Shown piece after piece: positions 6,754-11,472 of a stretch of DNA of 11,472 bases (its first letter is position 1; every line of letters starts with the position of its first letter). Source of the stretch: Deltaproteobacteria bacterium (GTDB taxonomy: Bacteria; Desulfobacterota; Desulfobacteria; Desulfobacterales; JAUVVS01); the NCBI GenBank assembly GCA_030604545.1, contig JAUVVS010000023.1, positions 1-11,472 of the forward strand, read 5' to 3'. Under the pieces are notes generated by a model. It worked only from the letters and a program-made list of their open reading frames with translations, made no database searches and had not been told where the DNA came from. The position numbers were made by a program, and so were the translations under genes.

Positions 6754-7227
6754 TTATTCGATGATCATTATTACATCGCCGGTGGCAACTTCCATTCCCT
6801 TTTGAACCGAAATTTCCTTAACTGTTCCGTCCAAATTGCTTATCAGGTTGTTCTCCATTTTCATTGCTTCCATGGTAGCTACGGTCTGTCCGGCTAACAC
6901 CTTATCCCCCACCTTAACCTTAATATCCATGATGAGGCCGGGAATAGGGGCTTTAACGATGGAGTCTTCTTCGACGGCAGCAGGTGTCGGTGACGGAGCT
7001 TTAATAGGAGTTGGGGTGGGGGTAGAAACAGGTGTTTTAGGAGCTGCTGGAGTAACGACCGGAGCCGGCTCACGCTGTGGAGCCTTTGAATGGGGGGCAA
7101 CCTCCGCAAAGTTTTCGATCATAACATCGTAAGATTCACCGTTTACGCTTACTTGGGCGCGCCCGTTCTCAATCTTACCTACTTCTACCTCAAACTTATT
7201 GTTTCCGATTGCAATTTTGTATTTCAT
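6754..7227 (-). CDS. Biotin carboxyl carrier subunit of the Na+-translocating decarboxylase
   Basis: This 157-residue protein holds the biotin that shuttles CO2 from the carboxyltransferase to the membrane beta subunit. Residues 1-45 are a small N-terminal segment (MKYKIAIGNNKFEVEVG). A flexible Pro/Ala/Thr linker of roughly 40 residues follows. The biotinyl domain then starts at VKAPIPGLIMDIKVKVGD, carries the EAMKMEN motif with biotin-accepting Lys123, and ends IMIIE. Start choice: an in-frame GTG at 7242 exists, but GAGG at 7240-7237 sits 9 nt before the ATG at 7227, so 7227 is preferred. The gene is last in the operon, 20 nt after the OadG-type gene. It corresponds to the gamma subunit of Veillonella methylmalonyl-CoA decarboxylase. 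No intrinsic terminator is visible downstream on this strand. Confidence 0.92.
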   Translation of the reverse strand: MKYKIAIGNNKFEVEVGKIENGRAQVSVNGESYDVMIENFAEVAPHSKAPQREPAPVVTPAAPKTPVSTPTPTPIKAPSPTPAAVEEDSIVKAPIPGLIMDIKVKVGDKVLAGQTVATMEAMKMENNLISNLDGTVKEISVQKGMEVATGDVIMIIE

Positions 7228-7247
7228 TTTAAAAAACCTCACAGGTT

Positions 7248-8243
7248 CTACCGGTCACTGCGATTGAAGGTTAAAAAACGATCGCCCATGATACGTTCCC
7301 TTCCTTGTTGGGTCCAGGAAGTGATTTGGGAAATAGATAGATCAAGGGGCTCCGGCGCCTGAAGTGCAGATAAGTGCATATGCAGGGCAATAGAGACAGC
7401 TATCACCGATTCTTTGGAAAGACTCGCATCAATTGTTTGCGGACGATCTGCGGTGATAGTCGCTCCATTAGGGCTGATTTCCATCCTTGTCTCGTCGGAC
7501 ATAACATCTTCCGCCTCTTTAGCCTGAGACGCGGATGCTTCGTCGGCTTTGCCCTTTCTTTTCGCAATTGACTGAAAAACCTTGCCGGAAATAATCATTC
7601 CGATCATAAGGATTGAAAGGACAAGGAATATACCAAAGAAACGTATAAAGAGGGTTCCCAGCGCATAGCCCCAGAATGAGTCCTTGGCACCCCCCACAAG
7701 AGTAATCCTGCCGTTGGTAGCTCCGTCCGTGTCAAAAGGACCGCCGTCCTTTACTTTAATAACCAGATCTCTGGTAAGGCCCGAACGGCTCAAATTTTCA
7801 GCTTCAGAATTCATCCACGGCTTTTGCAACTTATGATTGAAAATCCAATACGCTGTCTCACTGGCAAAGAAATCTGATGTTATCGAAACCTTGACCTCCG
7901 TACCCGGGGTAAGCTCTACGATTTTGGTCACGAAAAGGGATGATTTAAAGTCCTTGACATCAACATCGGGGTGCTCTGCCTCTGAGAAGTCCATCCCTTG
8001 AACCTCGAAAAGCTTTCCTCCTAAAACCTCGAAATTGATTAGAACGCTTGAATTCTTTGCCCGCGGGATGAGTTTAGCCGTGATTTTATCTCCCATGCGG
8101 GTGAATTGAGGCTTTGACTTCTCAATTTTATCACCGAATGCGGCCAAGGAGGCGCTGAGGGGAGTAAGAGAAAAAAACAAAAGAGCAGATACGAGCCATA
8201 TCCAAAACCGTCTGTTGAACAATTTTATATCTATTCTAATCAT
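7248..8243 (-). CDS. OadG-type (gamma/delta) subunit with long extracytoplasmic domain
   Basis: The 331-residue product has an N-terminal hydrophobic segment (residues 14-35, signal peptide or anchor). A strand-rich domain of about 160 residues follows (36-190). One transmembrane helix comes next (about 193-220), then a basic stop-transfer segment (KRKGK) and an acidic Ala/Ser linker. The final segment has the OadG-like pattern SVIAVSIALHMHL ... SWTQQGRERIM. OadG-type subunits anchor and assemble biotin-dependent sodium-pump decarboxylases. Typical ones are only about 80-120 residues, essentially the C-terminal third of this protein. The extra domain would face the periplasm and has no function I can name. 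AGGAG (8254-8250) lies 6 nt before the ATG and overlaps the stop codon of the beta-subunit gene, which indicates tight coupling in the operon. Confidence 0.82.
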   Translation of the reverse strand: MIRIDIKLFNRRFWIWLVSALLFFSLTPLSASLAAFGDKIEKSKPQFTRMGDKITAKLIPRAKNSSVLINFEVLGGKLFEVQGMDFSEAEHPDVDVKDFKSSLFVTKIVELTPGTEVKVSITSDFFASETAYWIFNHKLQKPWMNSEAENLSRSGLTRDLVIKVKDGGPFDTDGATNGRITLVGGAKDSFWGYALGTLFIRFFGIFLVLSILMIGMIISGKVFQSIAKRKGKADEASASQAKEAEDVMSDETRMEISPNGATITADRPQTIDASLSKESVIAVSIALHMHLSALQAPEPLDLSISQITSWTQQGRERIMGDRFLTFNRSDR

Positions 8244-8252
8244 GGTTTTCTC

Positions 8253-9401
8253 CTAATTGAACATGGCGATAAACATGCCTGCTGCTGCTGCCGAACCAAT
8301 TACGCCCGCAAGATTAGGGCCCATGGCATGCATAATGAGCCAATTATCCGGATCTGCCTTGAGGCCTTCCGTTTGAGAGACACGGGCAGCCATCGGCACC
8401 GCTGAAACACCTGAAGAGCCGATGAGGGGATTCATTTTTTCTTTTAGGAATTTGTTCATAATATGGACGGTAAGGATTCCTCCAAAGGTACATATCACAA
8501 AATCCATAAGGCCTAAGGCGAAAATTAAAAGCGGCTTCCAGTTAAGAAAGACATGTGCCTGCATTGTTGCTCCAACGGAGAGGCCGAGTAAGATGGTTAC
8601 GATGTTCATAAGGCTGTGCTGCGCCGTGTCGGATAGTCGCTTTACAACGCCACTCACTCGCATAAAGTTGCCAAACATAAACATCCCTATCAGGGGCGCC
8701 ACAGCAGGGATGAGGATGATGATTAAAAAAGTGGCGATGAGAGGAAAGAAAAGCTTCTCTCTAGCCGAGACTGGCCGGAGTTGCCGCATCTTGATTTTAC
8801 GTTGCTCAGGAGTTGTCATCAGGCGCATGATTGGCGGCTGAATGAGCGGAACCATAGCCATGTAAGAATAGGCGGCCAATGCGTTAGCTCCTAAAAGATG
8901 GGGTGCAAGTTTTGCTGTCAGGTAGATTGTTGTCGGCCCGTCCGCTCCGCCAATGATCGCTACGGAAGCGGCTTCCTTGAGCGTAAAGCCAAATACGAGG
9001 GTTCCGATGTAAGTAATGAAAACACCGAGCTGTGCACCGGCTCCGATAATGAGGGTTTTCGGATTGGCAATGAGTGGCTCAAAATCGGTCATAGCTCCCA
9101 GTCCAAGGAAGATTAGACAAGGGATAATCTCCCACTCGACCCCATACTTATAGAAGGCTCTGATTAGTTCGGGGTTGCCGTGCTCGGTAAAGCCCATCAA
9201 TGGTGTGAGAGGGAAATTAACGAGGAAGATCCCGAAGCCTATCGGAACAAGAAGCAGCGGCTCATACTCTTTTGCAACTGCAAGGTAAAGGAAAAAGAAC
9301 GAGATGCCGATCATGATCAACTGGTTAACGGCAAGGTTCGGAACCCCTGTCTGTGTTATAAGAATATTTTGGATGAGCTCAAATACTTGATTCCAGGTCA
9401 T
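8253..9401 (-). CDS. mmdB: Na+-translocating decarboxylase beta subunit (OadB/MmdB/GcdB family)
   Basis: This 382-residue multi-spanning membrane protein decarboxylates carboxybiotin and couples this to Na+ export. The signature GGADGPTTIYLTAKLAP is at 151-167. Residues known to matter in Klebsiella oxaloacetate decarboxylase beta (D203, Y229, N373, G377, S382, R389) all have counterparts at a constant offset of 49: D154, Y180, N324, G328, S333 and R340. The pump residues are therefore intact. The second signature is GSSGVSAVPMAARVSQ (328-343), and the C-terminus is a Gly/Ala-rich helix. AGGAG (9414-9410) lies 8 nt before the ATG and directly adjoins the mmdA stop codon, with 15 nt between the genes. 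The family also serves oxaloacetate and glutaconyl-CoA decarboxylases. The methylmalonyl-CoA label comes from the neighbouring alpha subunit, so the symbol is by context. Confidence 0.94.
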   Translation of the reverse strand: MTWNQVFELIQNILITQTGVPNLAVNQLIMIGISFFFLYLAVAKEYEPLLLVPIGFGIFLVNFPLTPLMGFTEHGNPELIRAFYKYGVEWEIIPCLIFLGLGAMTDFEPLIANPKTLIIGAGAQLGVFITYIGTLVFGFTLKEAASVAIIGGADGPTTIYLTAKLAPHLLGANALAAYSYMAMVPLIQPPIMRLMTTPEQRKIKMRQLRPVSAREKLFFPLIATFLIIILIPAVAPLIGMFMFGNFMRVSGVVKRLSDTAQHSLMNIVTILLGLSVGATMQAHVFLNWKPLLIFALGLMDFVICTFGGILTVHIMNKFLKEKMNPLIGSSGVSAVPMAARVSQTEGLKADPDNWLIMHAMGPNLAGVIGSAAAAGMFIAMFN

Positions 9402-9416
9402 TTCATTCGCTCCTTT

Positions 9417-10967
9417 CTAAAGAGGGATGTTGCCGTGCTTCTTAGGCGGGTTAGTATCTCGCTTTGTTTTGAGCATCTTAAGCGACTGGATGATTTTTAA
9501 GCGGGTGTCTGCCGGATCTATGACTTCATCAATGTAACCCAGCTCGGCAGCCCTAAAAGGGTTAGAAAACTTTTCACGATAATCGTCGATCAGCCTTTTC
9601 CGCTCAGCCTCCGGATCTTCGGCATTTTTTATCTGGTTTCGGGAGATGATGTTTACCGCACCTTCGGCACCCATAACCGCAATCTCAGCGGTGGGATAGG
9701 CCATGTTGATGTCACCTCGAATATGCTTCGAACTCATAACGATGTAAGCCCCGCCATAAGCCTTTCTGGTAATAATCGTAATACGCGGGACAGTGGCTTC
9801 ACAGAAAGCATAGATAAGCTTTGCACCGTGTTTGATAATCCCACCGTGTTCCTGGTGCGTGCCGGGCATAAATCCAGGAACGTCTTCATAAATAATGAGA
9901 GGAATATTGAAGGCGTCACAGAAGCGCACAAACCTAGCACCCTTTATAGAAGCGTTGATATCGAGTACGCCGGCCATAAATTTAGGCTGGTTCGCAATTA
10001 CTCCCACCGGCATGCCGTCCATCCTGCCAAAGCCTACGACGATGTTTTTGGCCCAGTGCTCATGGACTTCAAAGAAGTGACAGTCATCCATGTTTGATTG
10101 GACAATGTCACGGATATCGTAGGGAACGTTGGGATTCGAGGGAACAATTTTGCGAAGGCTTTCATCACGGCGCATAGGATCATCGTTTGTTTTCAGCCTG
10201 GGCGGATCTTCCATATTATTTTGGGGTAGGAAGCCCAACAGTTCACGGATCTGGTCAAGACAGGTTTCGTCGTCGGGAGATGCGAAGTGGGCTACACCAC
10301 TCATTGTGTTGTGGGCTATTGCCCCGCCCAGCGCCTCTTTGGTGACTTCCTCCCGTGTAACCGCTTTAATAACCTCCGGACCGGTGATAAACATGTAGCT
10401 GGTCTTTTTCACCATAAAAATCCAGTCGGTGAGCGCAGGAGAGTAGACGGCTCCACCGGCAGACGGGCCCATGATGGCATTAATCTGAGGGATCACACCG
10501 GAGGCCATGACGTTAAGAAGGAAGATATCTCCATAGCCGGATAAGCTCATTATTCCTTCCTGGATTCTCGCTCCACCGGAGTCGTTTATTCCGATCATCG
10601 GAGCACCCATCCTCATTGCCATCTCCATAACCTTGCATATCTTTTCAGCATGGGCCTGGGAGAGTGAACCGCCAAATGAGGTAAAGTCCTGAGCATATAC
10701 GAAGGTTTGTCGGCCATGAATATGCCCATGGCCTGTGACAACGCCGTCGCCCGGAATCTTTTTATCCGCCATGCCGAAATCGGTGCAACGATGTGTCTTG
10801 AAGCGATCGATCTCAATAAAAGTCCCCTCGTCGAAGAGCTTGTCGATCCTTTCACGGGCTGTGAGCTTTCCGGTATCATGCTGTTTTTTAATCCTATCTG
10901 AACCGCCGCCCTCCATAGCCTGCTTGTTTTTATGCTCGAGCTTCTCAAGTAACTCTTTGGATTCCAT
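9417..10967 (-). CDS. mmdA: Methylmalonyl-CoA decarboxylase/carboxyltransferase alpha subunit
   Basis: This 516-residue cytoplasmic protein moves the carboxyl group of an acyl-CoA onto biotin. It has the two crotonase-like halves of the acyl-CoA carboxyltransferase family. The N-terminal half carries SGGARIQEG (130-138) and GPSAGGAVYSPALTD (167-181). The C-terminal half carries EDVPGFMPG (361-369), QEHGGIIKHGAKLIYA (372-387), KAYGGAY (402-408) and PTAEIAVMGAEGAVNI (425-440). The end PPKKHGNIPL is typical of MmdA and propionyl-CoA carboxylase beta chains, and the length is normal. GGAG (10976-10973) lies 5 nt before the ATG. It heads the operon, with the Na+-pump beta subunit next, which favours a decarboxylase or reversible sodium-coupled enzyme over an ATP-dependent carboxylase. 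No biotin carboxylase gene is in the window. Ile409 occupies a position that is Asp in classic propionyl-CoA carboxylases, so acyl-CoA preference is not fully settled. Confidence 0.93.
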   Translation of the reverse strand: MESKELLEKLEHKNKQAMEGGGSDRIKKQHDTGKLTARERIDKLFDEGTFIEIDRFKTHRCTDFGMADKKIPGDGVVTGHGHIHGRQTFVYAQDFTSFGGSLSQAHAEKICKVMEMAMRMGAPMIGINDSGGARIQEGIMSLSGYGDIFLLNVMASGVIPQINAIMGPSAGGAVYSPALTDWIFMVKKTSYMFITGPEVIKAVTREEVTKEALGGAIAHNTMSGVAHFASPDDETCLDQIRELLGFLPQNNMEDPPRLKTNDDPMRRDESLRKIVPSNPNVPYDIRDIVQSNMDDCHFFEVHEHWAKNIVVGFGRMDGMPVGVIANQPKFMAGVLDINASIKGARFVRFCDAFNIPLIIYEDVPGFMPGTHQEHGGIIKHGAKLIYAFCEATVPRITIITRKAYGGAYIVMSSKHIRGDINMAYPTAEIAVMGAEGAVNIISRNQIKNAEDPEAERKRLIDDYREKFSNPFRAAELGYIDEVIDPADTRLKIIQSLKMLKTKRDTNPPKKHGNIPL

Positions 10968-11009
10968 AAATTCTCCTTCTCACATAATAAACTTTATAAA
11001 GGCAACGAG

Positions 11010-11037
11010 ATTAGCATTCTTAGAAGTGATATGTCAA
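11010..11037 (-). promoter_or_regulatory. mmdA: Probable sigma70 promoter of the decarboxylase operon
   Basis: On the minus strand TTGACA (11037 to 11032) is followed after 16 bp by GCTAAT (11015 to 11010), a 4/6 match to the -10 box. Transcription would begin near 11003, giving a leader of about 36 nt before mmdA, with its ribosome-binding site in place. Confidence 0.5.
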
Positions 11038-11104
11038 TTCTATTTTTAGGGTTGGTATTATTAAAATGCCGGATTTTCTTATATCGAAACATTTACTCAA
11101 CTTA

Positions 11105-11133
11105 TTGAAAATATATTATTTAAAGGTTATGAT
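11105..11133 (+). promoter_or_regulatory. Probable promoter of the pyruvate:ferredoxin oxidoreductase gene
   Basis: TTGAAA (11105-11110) and TATGAT (11128-11133), each 5/6 to consensus, are separated by 17 bp. Transcription would begin near 11140, leaving a leader of about 195 nt that contains the inverted repeat at 11230-11259. The divergent mmdA promoter lies about 70 bp away, so one regulator could control both. Confidence 0.5.
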
Positions 11134-11229
11134 CATTTTTGAAACCGATTTTCAACTTTTTCTTTACAAACCGATTGCGTTGGATTATTTTAAAAGTTTG
11201 TACTATTTTAGCTGTTTGAAAACAGGGCT

Positions 11230-11259
11230 GCTTCAAAGATAATCAACTACCTTTGAAGC
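11230..11259 (+). promoter_or_regulatory. 9-bp perfect inverted repeat upstream of the oxidoreductase
   Basis: GCTTCAAAG (11230-11238) and CTTTGAAGC (11251-11259) are exact reverse complements with a 12-bp spacer. Half-site centres are 21 bp apart, two helical turns, as expected for a dimeric regulator on one DNA face. It can also fold as an RNA stem-loop in the leader. No T-run follows, so it is not a simple terminator. The half-site matches no operator I recognise. The rest of the 367-bp divergent gap (10968-11334) holds only the two promoters above and A+T-rich sequence. Confidence 0.45.
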
Positions 11260-11334
11260 TTGCTAGTTCTAATTACTTTCGGAAGGCTAAATTGATAAAT
11301 TATTCATAAATTACGCAAGAGGGGCCATTATACT

Positions 11335-11472
11335 ATGTCAAAAAAAATGAAAACAATTGATGGTAACACGGCAGCGGCTCATGTGGCCTATGCCATGAGT
11401 GATGTTGCTGCTATTTATCCGATTACGCCTTCATCAGGGATGGGAGAAATGTGTGATGAATGGGCAGCCAAT
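11335..11472 (+). CDS. nifJ: Pyruvate:ferredoxin oxidoreductase, N-terminal 46 residues only
   Basis: The frame starts at ATG 11335 with AAGAGGGG (11317-11324) 10 nt upstream, and runs off the window end without a stop. The visible residues contain DGNTAAAHVAYAMSDVAAIYPITPSSGMGEM, the highly conserved opening of single-chain pyruvate:ferredoxin (flavodoxin) oxidoreductases, including the YPITPSS stretch of domain I. The full enzyme would be about 1,170-1,200 residues. It interconverts pyruvate plus CoA with acetyl-CoA, CO2 and reduced ferredoxin using thiamine diphosphate and Fe-S clusters in the cytoplasm. It is divergent from the mmd operon, consistent with shared propionate/pyruvate metabolism. 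The cluster-binding and CoA-binding parts are not visible, so a related 2-oxoacid oxidoreductase cannot be wholly excluded. Confidence 0.9.
   Translation, partial: MSKKMKTIDGNTAAAHVAYAMSDVAAIYPITPSSGMGEMCDEWAAN

Noticed and set aside
6836..7132. 98-codon plus-strand frame rich in Gly/Val/Thr opposite the biotin carrier gene
   Set aside because: It mirrors the Pro/Ala linker codons of the real gene; the biotinyl motif on the minus strand is decisive.
8422..8841. 139-codon plus-strand frame opposite the beta-subunit gene
   Set aside because: It is antisense to a strongly conserved membrane protein, has a composition dictated by that gene, and resembles no protein family.
9723..10097. 124-codon plus-strand frame opposite mmdA
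   Set aside because: Shadow of the conserved carboxyltransferase, with no ribosome-binding site or family features.
11142..11176. Direct repeat AAACCGATT (11142-11150 and 11168-11176) as a regulator site or att site
   Set aside because: Nine bases in A+T-rich DNA with 26-bp spacing can arise by chance, and no integrase or second signal supports it.
11201..11206. TACTAT as a -10 box closer to the oxidoreductase gene
   Set aside because: No acceptable -35 at 16-18 bp; the pair at 11105-11133 is clearly better.

Overview
The window looks like a piece of chromosome from a strictly anaerobic bacterium, most likely a sulfate-reducing or syntrophic member of the Desulfobacterota (former Deltaproteobacteria). 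This is inferred from gene content: a sodium-pumping methylmalonyl-CoA-type decarboxylase operon beside a pyruvate:ferredoxin oxidoreductase, and a single-subunit molybdenum/tungsten enzyme related to acetylene hydratase. No rRNA, tRNA, CRISPR array, phage gene or intact transposase gene is visible.

Layout. Bases 3-791 (+) hold the 3' part of an M28 zinc peptidase that begins before the window. It converges on a PAC2-family gene (879-1745, -). Bases 1746-2070 hold a consensus sigma70-type promoter and a roughly 180-nt leader with several hairpins and a possible 12-codon upstream ORF. This leader precedes a molybdopterin oxidoreductase (2071-4149, +). Next comes a strikingly A+T-rich metallo-beta-lactamase-fold gene (4229-5125, +). 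Then, behind a perfect TTGACA-N17-TATAAT promoter, there is an exported LPP20-like/coiled-coil/DUF4384 protein (5295-6623, +). A clear intrinsic terminator (6726-6753) closes that gene.

The right part is a four-gene minus-strand operon, read from 10967 down to 6754: carboxyltransferase (mmdA), membrane beta subunit (OadB/MmdB type), OadG-type small subunit with an unusually long extracytoplasmic N-terminal domain, and biotin carrier protein. The genes are 9-20 nt apart, and ribosome-binding sites overlap or adjoin the upstream stop codons. Together they form a complete biotin-dependent Na+-translocating acyl-CoA decarboxylase. The natural reading is methylmalonyl-CoA to propionyl-CoA plus CO2, with Na+ extrusion, or the reverse during propionate oxidation.

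A 367-bp divergent promoter region (10968-11334) separates this operon from a pyruvate:ferredoxin oxidoreductase gene that runs off the right end. Both enzymes belong to the same methylmalonyl-CoA/pyruvate/acetyl-CoA carbon route. The adjacency suggests propionate or pyruvate metabolism, but the window alone does not prove the direction of flux.

The least ordinary part is the block 1858-2214: the structured leader, the possible leader peptide, and the start of a MopB enzyme with a non-standard N-terminal cysteine motif. I do not see a clearly new multi-gene system.
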